From Infirmifilum sp. NZ (GTDB lineage Archaea > Thermoproteota > Thermoprotei > Thermofilales > Thermofilaceae): a stretch of 64,000 nt of DNA. The stretch spans positions 636,582-700,581 of the forward strand of contig NZ_CP094288.1 in NCBI RefSeq assembly GCF_022693705.1, read 5' to 3'. Position 1 is the stretch's first letter, and each line of letters opens with the position of its first letter. The translations under genes were made by a program, and so were the position numbers. Below, piece after piece: positions 41,276-50,789 of this stretch. Under the pieces are notes generated by a model. The model was not told where the DNA came from. It did no database searches and was given only the letters and a program-made list of their open reading frames with translations.

Positions 41276-43012
41276 TTACGCTCCCGGCACGAATTTCCTC
41301 CTGCCGTAGAAGACTAGGAGAAAGCTCACAAAGACCAATGAGCCCATAAGAACTATGAAGCTTAAGCCGGTTTCGTACCGAACCCAGAGCAAGAGGATAC
41401 GGGTGGTGGAGACGCCGTCGGCCTCGACTGTGAACTGGAGGTTGTAGACGCTCTCACTGGCATCGCTGGGTACAAAGACTTGGATCTCGAAGTAGCCGGT
41501 CTCCCCTGGGAGGAGCGTCAGCTTGTCGGGCTGAATAGATACTTTGAAGTTGTGAGGCGCGTTGTCTACCCTTAGAGTTACAGAGTTTAGCTGGTAAGTG
41601 CCCGTGTTGTTGACGTATATCCTGTAAAGGGCTACTGAGCCGGGTGTGGCTACCACCAGGAAGTTGGAGTTCACGACCTCTGCGCGTCTAACCCCGGTTA
41701 CCTCCACGAGAAGGACCTTTTCCGCTGAGCTCGTGGTGCCGTTTGCATAGATCCTCACCTCGTACGTTCCCGGTGTAATGTACTGTAAGGCGTCAATCAG
41801 CAGGTTCACCTGCCTGGTCTCGCCCGGCAACAGGTAGAAGGAGCCTCCAGGCTGCCCCGAGACCGAGAAGGTGAGACGTAGCTCGGGTGTGCTAGTTACG
41901 GCCTTAAGCAGAACTACTGTTGGCATGTTTCCGTCATTCCTCACGATCACCGGAACAGAGCTGGACGTGCCTCCCGTCAAGTTGAGCCTTGTTGAGGTCA
42001 AAGTCAAGTTAAGAAGGTCGAACCGGCTCTCGACGGAGACCTCGAGCTGTGCTATGTAGCGGCTGCCAGCGGAGTCGGCGTAAACATACACAGGGTACTT
42101 GCCCACCGTTGCCCCGGGAGGCACGTAAAGAATAAGGAAAAGCTGCTTTGATGCACGCGGCGGCAGAGCCAGAGCTGAGACACTTAGGCTGTTCGCGTCG
42201 ATTATCGTTGCGACCCACCCTTGGGGGACGGAGGCTGATAGCAGGAAATCCATGTCCACCGAAAACGGGTTAGTGACTTGCATGGGGATCCTCAGCTGGG
42301 CTCCAGGGTAGGCGCCTATACTTACTGCGGGGAACTCAACGATATTCCACTTCTTTGGCTGAACCGTGAAAACGAACGGCAACACACTCGTGAGGTTGCT
42401 CCAGCTCGCCTCAAGGCTGATTCTGACCTCGCCGCTGGCGTTCAGGGGGACCCTTAGGTTGAGGAAAACTGCCCGCTCAGCCCCCGCGTCGACGACAATG
42501 TTATCCACGCGGAGCCCCCCGCTGAGAGCGATGTACCCGACCCATGATTCAGGCTTCTCGAGCTTGAAGTAGACGGTCAGCGGGTCTAACCCCTTATTCG
42601 AAACCCGGATCGTAAAGTTTAGGAAGTCTCCCTGGTAAACCGTTAGCTGCGTTGTTTCGGCGTAGATTGAGATCGCTGGTTCGAGCACTATCGTGCCTAA
42701 GCTTCCAGCCTTCTCCTGTGTGGCGACGAGGAGTATCTGCCGTGGGGCGTAGCCCTTGAGGTAGACTCTGAGGACGTATGTGCCTGCAGGAATCCTCAGG
42801 TTAAAGTTGCCGTCTTTGTCCGTGGTGACCGAGGTCACGAGGAGGTTATTGCTGAATACAGCTACTTCCGCCCCCTTTATGGGGTTCAGCTGAGTGTCTG
42901 TCACTCTGCCGAAGAAAAGCAGGCTTTGGCCATAGCCAAGCTTGGCGAAAAATGCAGTTGCCAGTGCTAGGGAGATAAGGATTAAGGACGATAGTTTCCT
43001 TGAAGCACCCAT
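41276..43012 (-). CDS. Surface-anchored protein with carboxypeptidase-regulatory-like and NEW3-type beta domains
   Basis: About 578 residues from ATG 43012 (frame continues to a TTG at 43030). Signal peptide LSSLILISLALATAFFAKLG; then a regulatory-like domain FGRVTDTQLNPIKGAEVAVF with GNFNLRIPAGTYVLRVYLKGY (about 30-105); then repeated immunoglobulin-like modules with NEW3/NPCBM-like text (VSNKGLDPLTVYFKLEKPESW, VTNPFSVDMDFLLS, VRNDGNMPTVVLLK, VNNTGTYQLNSVTL), and a C-terminal helix (FIVLMGSLVFVSFLLVF). It stands on the outer face. Linked to CcdA; a glycan-binding or structural role is likely but not shown. Confidence 0.8.
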   Translation of the reverse strand: MGASRKLSSLILISLALATAFFAKLGYGQSLLFFGRVTDTQLNPIKGAEVAVFSNNLLVTSVTTDKDGNFNLRIPAGTYVLRVYLKGYAPRQILLVATQEKAGSLGTIVLEPAISIYAETTQLTVYQGDFLNFTIRVSNKGLDPLTVYFKLEKPESWVGYIALSGGLRVDNIVVDAGAERAVFLNLRVPLNASGEVRISLEASWSNLTSVLPFVFTVQPKKWNIVEFPAVSIGAYPGAQLRIPMQVTNPFSVDMDFLLSASVPQGWVATIIDANSLSVSALALPPRASKQLFLILYVPPGATVGKYPVYVYADSAGSRYIAQLEVSVESRFDLLNLTLTSTRLNLTGGTSSSVPVIVRNDGNMPTVVLLKAVTSTPELRLTFSVSGQPGGSFYLLPGETRQVNLLIDALQYITPGTYEVRIYANGTTSSAEKVLLVEVTGVRRAEVVNSNFLVVATPGSVALYRIYVNNTGTYQLNSVTLRVDNAPHNFKVSIQPDKLTLLPGETGYFEIQVFVPSDASESVYNLQFTVEADGVSTTRILLLWVRYETGLSFIVLMGSLVFVSFLLVFYGRRKFVPGA

Positions 43013-43104
43013 ACTGTTCACGACTTTCAAACACGTTAAGCATAATTAACTGTTACGAGGCCTTTCAGAGAACGTTGAAATACCCGAGCAAAGATTGTCT
43101 ATTG

Positions 43105-43827
43105 ATGGGCCTAAAGCTCTACGTGGGGACGTCGGGGTGGGTTTACGATTGGAACCCTGACGGCCTCGCATGGTACGCGCAAAACTCGGGTTTTAACGCG
43201 ATCGAGCTCAACATGAGCTTTTACAGCTTTCCGAAGCGAAGCATGGTGGCGAAGTGGCTGGAGGAGTCGGGAAAACTGCGCTGGGCCGTGAAGGTCCACA
43301 GGAGTATAACGCACATAAGGAGGCTGAACGAGAAGGCGGTACCTCTGTGGGAGAAGTTCCGCGAAGCATTCGTACCGCTCGAGGAGAGGATAGACTTCTA
43401 CTTGTTCCAGCTCCCACCCAGCGCCTCGTTCACCGGAGAGATGAAGGAAAGGCTGAGGCGCTTCTCTGGGCTGTGCGATAAGATTGCTGTCGAGCCCAGA
43501 CACCTCTCGTGGTTCAGCGAGCAGGCTGTTTCCTTCTTCATGGATAACCACATTTACTTCGTGACACCCGACTCGCCTCTCTTCGAGGGGTTGCCGGAGA
43601 TCGGGGTAGTGAATATCTGTGGAACCGTGTACGTCAGGATGCACGGGCGGCTGACCTGGTACAACTACGGGTACCTCGACGAGGAGCTACTTGAGGTCGC
43701 GGGAAAAATCGTGGAGTCAAAGCCCGAGAGAGCCTACATATTTTTCAACAATGACCACGACATGCTGGGGGATGGGAGAAGGATAATTGAGATTTTCGAG
43801 GAGAAGTACGGAGTCAAAATAAACTAG
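43105..43827 (+). CDS. DUF72-family protein
   Basis: From ATG 43105 the protein has 240 residues, close to the family length: LYVGTSGWVYDW, ELNMSFYSFPKRS, LRWAVKVHRSITHIRR, YLFQLPPSASF, IAVEPRHLSWF, YVRMHGRLTWYNYGY and YIFFNNDHDMLGDG. The barrel residues match those of the other DUF72 protein at 34.8-35.9 kb, but there is no C-terminal extension. A TATA-like TTGAAATAC about 26 bases before the ATG suggests a leaderless mRNA. The longer upstream frame overlaps the divergent gene and is not needed. Confidence 0.88.
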   Translation: MGLKLYVGTSGWVYDWNPDGLAWYAQNSGFNAIELNMSFYSFPKRSMVAKWLEESGKLRWAVKVHRSITHIRRLNEKAVPLWEKFREAFVPLEERIDFYLFQLPPSASFTGEMKERLRRFSGLCDKIAVEPRHLSWFSEQAVSFFMDNHIYFVTPDSPLFEGLPEIGVVNICGTVYVRMHGRLTWYNYGYLDEELLEVAGKIVESKPERAYIFFNNDHDMLGDGRRIIEIFEEKYGVKIN

Positions 43828-44822
43828 GAGGTACCTGCGTAAAGCCAGCACTTAACGAAGTGCCCTGGCTCAGCCTCGAATTCGGGCGGCTCCTCACGCC
43901 TACACTTCTCCGTCGCGAAGGGGCACCTAGGAGCAAACCTGCAACCAGGGGGCGGGTTTATGAGGCTTGGCGGCTCGCCGGCAGGCACCTCCCGGAAGCG
44001 CTTCCTGTTCTCCGGGTCGGGGTCCGGGATAGCGGCCAAGAGCGCACGCGTGTACGGGTGCAGGGGGTTTCGGAGAAGCGTCTTTGTTGGCCCGCGCTCG
44101 ATGAGGTGGCCAGCGTACATTATGAAGATCTGCTCGCTGAAGTACCTCGTTGTTGAGAGGTCGTGGGTGATGTAGATGAAGCTGATGTTCCTCTTCTCCT
44201 GCAGCTCCCTCATGAGCGTGAGGATCTCCACTCTCACCGATGCGTCGAGCATCGATACAGGCTCGTCTGCTACAACCAAGCTGGGCTTGAGGATAAGCGC
44301 TCTCGCGATAGCAACTCTCTGTAACTGCCCTCCGCTGAGCATGTGCGGGTACTTGAAGGCGAAGTCCTCGACTGGTGTGAGCCTAACCTCCTCCAGAGCC
44401 TTGAATACCATTTCCCTTCTCTCCTCCTTGCTACCGATTTTGTGTATTATGAGGGGCTCCTCGAGGATCCTGAAGATCGTCATGAAGGACGGCATCGCCC
44501 CGTACGGGTCCTGCTGCACGAGGCCAGTCTCCCTCTTGTACCACATCAGCTCCTTCTCGTCAAGATTGGTGATGTCGCGGCCCTTGAAGACGAGTTTCCC
44601 TCCGGTTGGCTTGTAGAGGCGCAGGATGGTTTTTCCAAGCGTTGTTTTTCCACTCCCAGACTCGCCGACAACGGACACCGCCTCGCCGACGCCAAGGTCA
44701 AAGGTTACACCGTCAACGGCTTTCAGGGGGACCGGCTCCGCGAACATACCTCTACGTATCTCGAACCACATTCTCAGATCCTGAGCCCTCAGCAACACCC
44801 TGTCTTCACCCACTTCCCTCAC
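43824..44822 (-). CDS. Oligopeptide-type ABC transporter ATPase (OppF/DppF-like), operon 1
   Basis: A 332-residue ABC ATPase: GESGSGKTTLGKTIL (Walker A), VQQDPYG (Q-loop), MLSGGQLQRVAIARALI (signature), LVVADEPVSMLDASV (Walker B), YITHDLS (switch). The C-terminal oligo_HPY extension has a Cys cluster, GCRFAPRCPFATEKC followed by FVKCWL, the pattern for which an iron-sulfur cluster has been described in relatives. GTG 44822 overlaps the preceding stop as GTGA; GTG 44813 is possible. Last gene of the operon. Confidence 0.92.
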   Translation of the reverse strand: MREVGEDRVLLRAQDLRMWFEIRRGMFAEPVPLKAVDGVTFDLGVGEAVSVVGESGSGKTTLGKTILRLYKPTGGKLVFKGRDITNLDEKELMWYKRETGLVQQDPYGAMPSFMTIFRILEEPLIIHKIGSKEERREMVFKALEEVRLTPVEDFAFKYPHMLSGGQLQRVAIARALILKPSLVVADEPVSMLDASVRVEILTLMRELQEKRNISFIYITHDLSTTRYFSEQIFIMYAGHLIERGPTKTLLRNPLHPYTRALLAAIPDPDPENRKRFREVPAGEPPSLINPPPGCRFAPRCPFATEKCRREEPPEFEAEPGHFVKCWLYAGTS

Positions 44823-45790
44823 CTCTTACCCTCATGGTACAACCAACATTTAACGTAAGAGGAGCCGCCGAGAGCGTAGGGTGGGGGCTCCTCACGCAGA
44901 CACCTCTCGTATGCGAAGGGGCATCGCGGATGGAACCTGCATCCCGGGGGCGGGTTTATGAGGCTTGGAGGAGCCCCGGGTATGAACTCCAGCTTCTTAT
45001 CGGTCCTCAGCGTTGGGACGCTCGCCATCAGCTTCTCGGAGTACGGGTGGCGCGGGGAGAGGTAAAAGGTGTCAGCGTCAGCGAGCTCTACGATCTGGCC
45101 GGCGTACATCACCGCAACGCGGTCCGCGAGCTCGCTCGTCAAGGGCACGTCGTGCGTGATGAAGATGTAGCTGAGACCCATCTCCTGCTTTATCCTCTTG
45201 AGCAGGTTCATTATGTTTGCCTGCGTGATAACGTCGAGCGCGGATGTCGGCTCATCCAGTATGACCACGTCCGGGTTTGTGACGAGGGCCATCGCGATGA
45301 CGGCTCGCTGCCGCATACCGCCGCTGAGCTCGAAGGGGTACCTGTCGAGGAAGCTCTCGTGGATTCCCACGAGCCTTAGGTATCTCTTGGCCTCCGCGAG
45401 CGCCTCCTCCCTGCTTAAGCCCTTGTGAACCATCAGCGGCTCGGCGATCTGGAAACCCACCTTTAAAACGGGGTTGAGCGCGTTCTGGGAGCCCTGGAAG
45501 ACGTAGGAGATCTTCTGCCACCTCACCCTCTTCCTGAACTCCTCCTCGCTCAGCTTCATCACGTCCACGCCGTTAAGGTTGACAGTGCCGTCGAACCTCT
45601 CAACGTTTCTAGGAAGCAGCCTGATTATGGCCCTGGCCAGCGAGGTTTTCCCACAGCCGGACTCGCCGACTATAGCTAGGGTCTCCCCTTTTCCCAGCTC
45701 GAAGCTGACTCCGTCAACAGCCTTAACCGTGCCCTTCCGCGTCCTGTAGTACAAGTACAGATCCCTAATGCTTAAAACAGTGCTCGGCAT
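44819..45790 (-). CDS. Oligopeptide-type ABC transporter ATPase (OppD/DppD-like), operon 1
   Basis: A 323-residue ABC ATPase: GESGCGKTSLARAII, YVFQGSQNALNP, LSGGMRQRAVIAMALV, VVILDEPTSALD, FITHDVPLT, and an oligo_HPY tail GCRFHPRCPFAYERC with YVKCWL. AGGTGG five bases before ATG 45790 supports this start over 45799. The ATG-proximal region overlaps no gene: the permease stop is at 45800. Forms a heterodimeric motor with the OppF-like protein downstream. Confidence 0.92.
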   Translation of the reverse strand: MPSTVLSIRDLYLYYRTRKGTVKAVDGVSFELGKGETLAIVGESGCGKTSLARAIIRLLPRNVERFDGTVNLNGVDVMKLSEEEFRKRVRWQKISYVFQGSQNALNPVLKVGFQIAEPLMVHKGLSREEALAEAKRYLRLVGIHESFLDRYPFELSGGMRQRAVIAMALVTNPDVVILDEPTSALDVITQANIMNLLKRIKQEMGLSYIFITHDVPLTSELADRVAVMYAGQIVELADADTFYLSPRHPYSEKLMASVPTLRTDKKLEFIPGAPPSLINPPPGCRFHPRCPFAYERCLREEPPPYALGGSSYVKCWLYHEGKR

Positions 45791-45799
45791 CCAAACCAC

Positions 45800-47212
45800 C
45801 TACATTTCCCGGAGCCTTGGGTTAACTATCCTGTCGAGCGCGAAGCCCAAGAGGGCGAACGCGAGCCCTGTGACCACGAGCAGGGCTGAGGGCTCGAGCA
45901 CCCAGTAGAAGTATCCCTTGTACAGCGCCCCGTTCTCGAACGCGTCGTTGATGACCTTGCCCCACGTGGGGAGTGACGGGTCGCCGAGCCCGAGGAAAGC
46001 CAGGGCGGCCTCGAGAAAGACGTAGCTCGGAACTGCTGCGATAAGGCCGGGCACGATGGGTGGCAGGATCTTGGGTATTATGTACATGAAGATTATCCGC
46101 ATGTTGGAGGCGCCGTAGGTCTTCGCGGCCTCCACGTAGGGGTACTCCTTTATCTGCATTACCAGCGCCCTCGTCGACTTAATCCCGGGGCCGAAAATGC
46201 TGAGGACTATGATCACCGCGAGCAAGGTCCATATGTTCAAGCCGTAGAACACCGAGATTAAGATCAGGAACGGCAGGAACGGCAGCACCATGTAGATCTC
46301 AGTCACTCTCTGGATGATGCTGTCGAGCACCCCTCCGTAGTAGCCGCTGATCGTGGCTATGATCATCTCGGCGAAGGTCGTGACGAGGGATGCTGTCAGC
46401 CCGAATGCCAGCGCGATCGGAGCACCCCAGAGCAGGGCTATTTCGAGTGGCCTGCGCAGGTGATCGGTCCCCGCTATCCCGTACACTGTTCCGTAGACAA
46501 CCATCTTGCAGTCGAGGTCAGAGTCCTGGCCGAAGAGCGTAGCGTCTACTATCGCTTTGTACACTCCCTTTTCAACGCTCATCCTCCCCGCTCTGAGGGA
46601 CTCTGGAGTGAACTTGCCGAAAAGAAGTTGCATGTTAGTTATCATGTAGCTGGGCTCGATGCCATATCGTTGCCTAATATAGGAAGTAAAAGCCTCTGTT
46701 ACGGGATCGGTGACAAAGTAGAAAGAGAACGTCGATGAGTATGTGGAAAAACTTGTTACGTTAACTTCATCTCCGCTGGGTTTAATCCATAGGATGTTTA
46801 TTTTCGGCGTTCCTAATTGGCGAGAAAAGTTGGCAGTAAAGAACATGTTGAGTTCTGATGGAAAGTCGTCGTAGGGGTAGTAGAAAACAAACTCGATGTG
46901 AATTTTCTTAACCCCGTCTCCTACGATGATTGAAGTTTTGTTCACTGAATTAAAGACCATGGTTTTGGGGAGATTTTTTCCGACAAAGAACTGTATCCAC
47001 TCAGGGGGGGCGAGCCTTGGATTTTCAAGCCACATTGTCCCCCCGCTACGCCACATGGCGATAGCTTTTTCCATCGGTATAGTGGTAACGGCGTAGATAG
47101 AAAGGGCAACTAAAAAGCCGAGGAGTAGAAGACCTACCACACCTGACTTGTAGGATAAAAGCTCTTGGAGAACGCTCTTCACCGCGCCTGCAAAACCCTT
47201 TGCTGAGCTCAA
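45800..47212 (-). CDS. Oligopeptide-type ABC permease (DppC-like) with a large extracytoplasmic insert, operon 1
   Basis: The 470-residue protein has a first helix (VVGLLLLGFLVALSIYAV), then about 200 residues (approximately 45-245) of soluble, beta-rich sequence before the next helices. In usual DppC this loop is about 60-70 residues. The rest is standard: LRRPLEIALLWGAPIALAFG, and the EAA-type coupling loop YVEAAKTYGASNMRIIFMYIIPK. The insert contains several NxT/S sites (NKTS, NVTS) and would face outward, where it could contact the binding protein. The gene follows dppB with a 7-base gap. Confidence 0.9.
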   Translation of the reverse strand: MSSAKGFAGAVKSVLQELLSYKSGVVGLLLLGFLVALSIYAVTTIPMEKAIAMWRSGGTMWLENPRLAPPEWIQFFVGKNLPKTMVFNSVNKTSIIVGDGVKKIHIEFVFYYPYDDFPSELNMFFTANFSRQLGTPKINILWIKPSGDEVNVTSFSTYSSTFSFYFVTDPVTEAFTSYIRQRYGIEPSYMITNMQLLFGKFTPESLRAGRMSVEKGVYKAIVDATLFGQDSDLDCKMVVYGTVYGIAGTDHLRRPLEIALLWGAPIALAFGLTASLVTTFAEMIIATISGYYGGVLDSIIQRVTEIYMVLPFLPFLILISVFYGLNIWTLLAVIIVLSIFGPGIKSTRALVMQIKEYPYVEAAKTYGASNMRIIFMYIIPKILPPIVPGLIAAVPSYVFLEAALAFLGLGDPSLPTWGKVINDAFENGALYKGYFYWVLEPSALLVVTGLAFALLGFALDRIVNPRLREM

Positions 47213-47219
47213 GGCGCCA

Positions 47220-48305
47220 TCACCTGAACTGGATTTTTATTCGTGGGTCGAGCCAAGCATATATTATATCTAAGACGAGAACGGTGATCATCAGAAGGTA
47301 TGCGTAGATCACTGTTATCCCCACGATAACCGGCGTGTCGAACGAGGATATCGCGTTGTAAGTGACGAGGCCTAAGCCCGGCCAGTTGAACACCGTCTCC
47401 GTAATAATCGCTCCACCCCACGATCCAACTAAACTGAGGGCAAAGTTTGTCACGATGGGTGGTAACGTGGGTCGAAGGATATATCTCGTCTCTATCATCC
47501 TTGGAGGAAGGCCCTTAGCCTTGGCTGCCTCGACATAGTCCTCAGTCGAGAATATCAGGAAGAAAGTCCTGTTGCTGTATATCCCGAGGAAGAAGCCGGA
47601 GATAATCCACGACAGCATCGGGAGGATCATGTGCTTCAAGACGCTCAGCGCGTAGTCAACAGGGTTGTCCGGGGGTGGGACGTCCACCAGGCCGCCGGGT
47701 GGCAGGACGTGAAGCCAAGAGTAGAATATCAGGATCAGGAAGATCCCGTAAAACCAGCCGGGAATGACCGATGTCGGAGCAAGGGCCACAGAAATCTTGT
47801 CAAGCAGGCTACCGTAGTGCCTAGACAGGTAGAGGCCAATGAACAGGTGGAGGAAGAAGTTTATCACCGTCACTGTCGTGAATAGCATCACAGTGTTCGG
47901 CAGTCTTTCGAGTATAATGTTCTTCACGTACATCGAGCCTGAGTCACTCCTTAAAACGAGGGCTCTGCCTAGGTCGAGGGTCAGAGCGTCTTTGAGGTAA
48001 ATCAGGCTCCTCACATAGAATGGAGTATCTAAACCCCTCCTCTTTATTTCTTGTTGCACCATCTCCTCGATTAACTTAGCCCTCTGGTCACCTGGAAGGC
48101 CCTTATACAGCGGGTTCTGGTTGACCATCTGTGCAACGGACATCCTTATATCACCTATCACTATCTCGTCGACTTTACCACCCATATTAGCGACGAGGAT
48201 TGTAGCATAGACAGCTATGACTACTGTAAGGTAAAGTACTATGAACCTCTTTAGGACGAATTTAACGAAGCCAGCGTACATTCTACTCAACTTACTCTCA
48301 TCCAA
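47220..48305 (-). CDS. Oligopeptide-type ABC permease (DppB-like), operon 1
   Basis: A 361-residue permease with six helices. A longer-than-usual outside segment after the first helix (about 38-125) carries LKDALTLDLGRALVLRSD. VKNIILERLPNTVMLFTTV precedes the core, and the EAA-like loop is DYVEAAKAKGLPPRMIETRYILRPTLPP. GGAIITETVFNWPGLG is the conserved gating segment. It forms the channel with the DppC-like protein. A 96-base AT-rich gap with a palindrome separates it from the binding-protein gene upstream. Confidence 0.92.
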   Translation of the reverse strand: MDESKLSRMYAGFVKFVLKRFIVLYLTVVIAVYATILVANMGGKVDEIVIGDIRMSVAQMVNQNPLYKGLPGDQRAKLIEEMVQQEIKRRGLDTPFYVRSLIYLKDALTLDLGRALVLRSDSGSMYVKNIILERLPNTVMLFTTVTVINFFLHLFIGLYLSRHYGSLLDKISVALAPTSVIPGWFYGIFLILIFYSWLHVLPPGGLVDVPPPDNPVDYALSVLKHMILPMLSWIISGFFLGIYSNRTFFLIFSTEDYVEAAKAKGLPPRMIETRYILRPTLPPIVTNFALSLVGSWGGAIITETVFNWPGLGLVTYNAISSFDTPVIVGITVIYAYLLMITVLVLDIIYAWLDPRIKIQFR

Positions 48306-48370
48306 TTACTTAAAAGCCTTACTATCTAAACATTCAAATCATTGGAGCATCATACTTATTGAAAAAATAT

Positions 48371-48397
48371 ATTAAAAAAATTAATTTTAAAATTAAT
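48371..48397 (-). terminator. Palindrome with T-runs after the binding-protein gene (operon 1)
   Basis: ATTAATTTTAAAATTAAT at 48380-48397 is a perfect 18-base palindrome 4 bases after the binding-protein stop. On the minus strand it is followed by TTTTTTT and then another T-run. This looks like a partial terminator or attenuator, which would let the binding protein be made in excess over the membrane subunits. The rest of the 96-base gap is AT-rich and has no gene. Confidence 0.5.
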
Positions 48398-48401
48398 AGA
48401 T

Positions 48402-50627
48402 TTAGCTCTTTACTTCAGTTCCCTGTTCTTTATGCTCTTCGCGCTTCCTTCTCCTGAAGACTAGGAACAGTACTAACACGAATATTATGACCAGAACGAT
48501 TATTACACTGATGATGAGGACATTACTTGTAGCAGGCGCGGCTGGCTTAGTCCTAGACAGAACAGCGATGTGAGCGTTGTAATCAACCTTGTCGAGGTAG
48601 AAAGGCCCGTTGGAAACCCAGAAGTGACCGTGAGCCTGATACCAGCTTTTGAGGGCAGAGTACCTGGCTTTAGCGTCGTCAGCGCTTACGTACTTGGAGA
48701 GGAATTCCTTGAAGGGTATGTAGCCCTCGGCTTGCGCTTCGTCAAGCATTTTCGAGAGCACCTCGAGACTAGGCCCGCCGATGTAGTTCATCCACTCAAC
48801 ATTCTTCGCAGACGCCTTATCCGAGCCAAAAGCTAATAGTCCCTTCTCCTCAGCCCTAATCCCTATCGCCACCATGTGCCACGGGTAGGCCGGCCAATCT
48901 GCAAAAGAATCCACTATTAGCTCCGCGTCGAGCAAAGTGTAGTTGACGTAGTACTCGATCACCAGCGGGCTCTGGCTGGCAATCCTCCACCCTTGGAACA
49001 CTTGCCTCCATGAATCAAAGACGGGCACGTAAGACTCGTCGTAAAGCGGGCTACTGTTATCGGCCCTTGCAAAGGTGAGTGGCCAGCCGACGAGCCAGTC
49101 TGCCAAGCTCATCGTTGTCCCGTCATGGTATGTTACCTTGCCCAGCACGTCACCGTAGTTCACAACGATCTTTACCTGAGCGTACCTTACCCCAGCCTCT
49201 CCAGCTGTCACCACTTTCCCAGCTTTCACGTCGTAGCCCCACCACGCGTCAGCGGGCACTTCGACCTTGTCGACGAAGGACAGCTTCAGCCAGCTACTGC
49301 TGGATTGAGTGGGCAAGCCTTTAACTGCGTAAACCTCAGCGCTGACCACTCTGATAGGAATAGGCAACCCGCTTTGCGGATCATAGCGGAAAGCATAATC
49401 TCTCACTGCATACTGCAACACCATGTCATACAGCCAGTTCGTTTGGCCAGCTGCGCCAGCGGGGATTGGGTTCCATGGGTCCACGAGTACCTCGCGCATG
49501 CCAGCTTTTACAGCTCCTCCCGTTTTGTTGACGAAGCGCAGGGTTAATGGCCAGAGGTAGTTATCATAACCACTGCTTAGGTCTACAGCCACATCGACCT
49601 CCTTTCTGCGAAGCCAGGGGGATTTCTGCTGGACTACCCAGACTCTGACAGAATCCTTCAAAGCGAGCTCCGCCGCCTTAGACATGAGCGAATTTCTCTC
49701 TTCAGCAGAACTGTACTGGCTATTCCAAAGCCTTTGGCACACTTCGTAGAACTCAGGATCGGGCTTGTAGGCGGACCACAGTGGTCCCCCAGCGCCGAGC
49801 GGGGTGTAGAAGAAGCCGAAGTCGGACGCCTGGTCGCGGGCTATAATCGAGTTGCTCCAACCGCCAGTGTAGATGTGCCACTTGCCGTCAGCGGGGTTGC
49901 TCCCCCTCCACAGGGGTGAGAGGTCCCTGCTGGTGCCGTACTTCCTAGTAACCGTGAAGCCTAGTTTCTCGAGTTGGTCGGCCACGTAGTCCCCGATCTG
50001 CTTCCTCGCGTCCTCGGTTCGTATGAGGAAAATTATCTCGACCGGCTCGCCCTTATAGTACCACTTCCCGTCCTGGTAGGTTGCGCCGAGCTTCGCCATC
50101 TCCTCGAAGATCACCGTCTTAGCCTTATCGAAGTCGTAGCTGTACTGCGATTCCAGCATCTTCATAGTATCCGCGATTCTCTGATACTCTGGGAAGCCTG
50201 GGAAGAGCGGTAATAGTATAGGCCTCGCTAAGCCGCCGAAGATCTCGTTCGCGATGTGATTCCTGTCGATGAGCCAGTTCATCGCCTCCCGTATCTTCGG
50301 GTCGCTGAAGGGGTTCAGCTTGCCAGTGCCCGGAAACTCAGGGCCGACAGGGTTGAATGTCAGATCGGTGTAAAAACCATATGAGTAATCCATTGCTAGG
50401 TTTGGATCGCTTTTTATCCTCTGCAGAAGCGTCGGGTCAACCTGCATGTCGCTGAAGTAGATGTGCATGTCGCCCTTGCTCAGCATGTCCACGACTTTGG
50501 CGTAGTCTTTCTCAGCGAAGAAGTAGACTTCGTCGACCCATGGGCCTTGGGGCTGTGCTTGCAGGAGCGGCAGTAGCAGTGAGAAGGTCATCAGCAGTAG
50601 CATTACGAGTGCTAGCTTGGCTTTCAT
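48402..50627 (-). CDS. Solute-binding protein, SBP_bac_5-like with swapped segment order, operon 1
   Basis: From ATG 50627 the protein has 741 residues: signal LALVMLLLMTFSLLLPLL, the body, and a C-terminal anchor (VLIISVIIVLVIIFVLVLFLVF) with a basic tail. Residues about 30-345 resemble the second half of a normal family-5 binding protein (DPKIREAMNWLIDRNHIANE, then DFDKAKTVIFEEMAKLGA). Residues about 375-693 resemble its first half (VLVDPWNP, VTYHDGTTMSLADWL) and end in NGPFYLDKVDY. So the order is inverted relative to OppA/DppA. It binds peptides or oligosaccharides outside the cell. TATA-like AATACTTTAT lies about 30 bases upstream. Confidence 0.85.
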   Translation of the reverse strand: MKAKLALVMLLLMTFSLLLPLLQAQPQGPWVDEVYFFAEKDYAKVVDMLSKGDMHIYFSDMQVDPTLLQRIKSDPNLAMDYSYGFYTDLTFNPVGPEFPGTGKLNPFSDPKIREAMNWLIDRNHIANEIFGGLARPILLPLFPGFPEYQRIADTMKMLESQYSYDFDKAKTVIFEEMAKLGATYQDGKWYYKGEPVEIIFLIRTEDARKQIGDYVADQLEKLGFTVTRKYGTSRDLSPLWRGSNPADGKWHIYTGGWSNSIIARDQASDFGFFYTPLGAGGPLWSAYKPDPEFYEVCQRLWNSQYSSAEERNSLMSKAAELALKDSVRVWVVQQKSPWLRRKEVDVAVDLSSGYDNYLWPLTLRFVNKTGGAVKAGMREVLVDPWNPIPAGAAGQTNWLYDMVLQYAVRDYAFRYDPQSGLPIPIRVVSAEVYAVKGLPTQSSSSWLKLSFVDKVEVPADAWWGYDVKAGKVVTAGEAGVRYAQVKIVVNYGDVLGKVTYHDGTTMSLADWLVGWPLTFARADNSSPLYDESYVPVFDSWRQVFQGWRIASQSPLVIEYYVNYTLLDAELIVDSFADWPAYPWHMVAIGIRAEEKGLLAFGSDKASAKNVEWMNYIGGPSLEVLSKMLDEAQAEGYIPFKEFLSKYVSADDAKARYSALKSWYQAHGHFWVSNGPFYLDKVDYNAHIAVLSRTKPAAPATSNVLIISVIIVLVIIFVLVLFLVFRRRKREEHKEQGTEVKS

Positions 50628-50789
50628 GCCGATCGTTAATAGGTAGAGAGAATAAAGTATTTTAACTTTGCGCTGGTATAGGTAGTGAACAGCTAGGAGC
50701 ACTCCGGATGGACTAATGTAAAGATTTTCATAAAAAATTTTTAGCTTAAGAACTTATAGCAGGGATCCAGGTCATTTATGTGAGCGTGC

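Noticed and set aside
44606..45379. 257-codon open frame on the plus strand
   Set aside because: It is antisense to the two ATPase genes of operon 1, whose Walker and signature motifs are intact.
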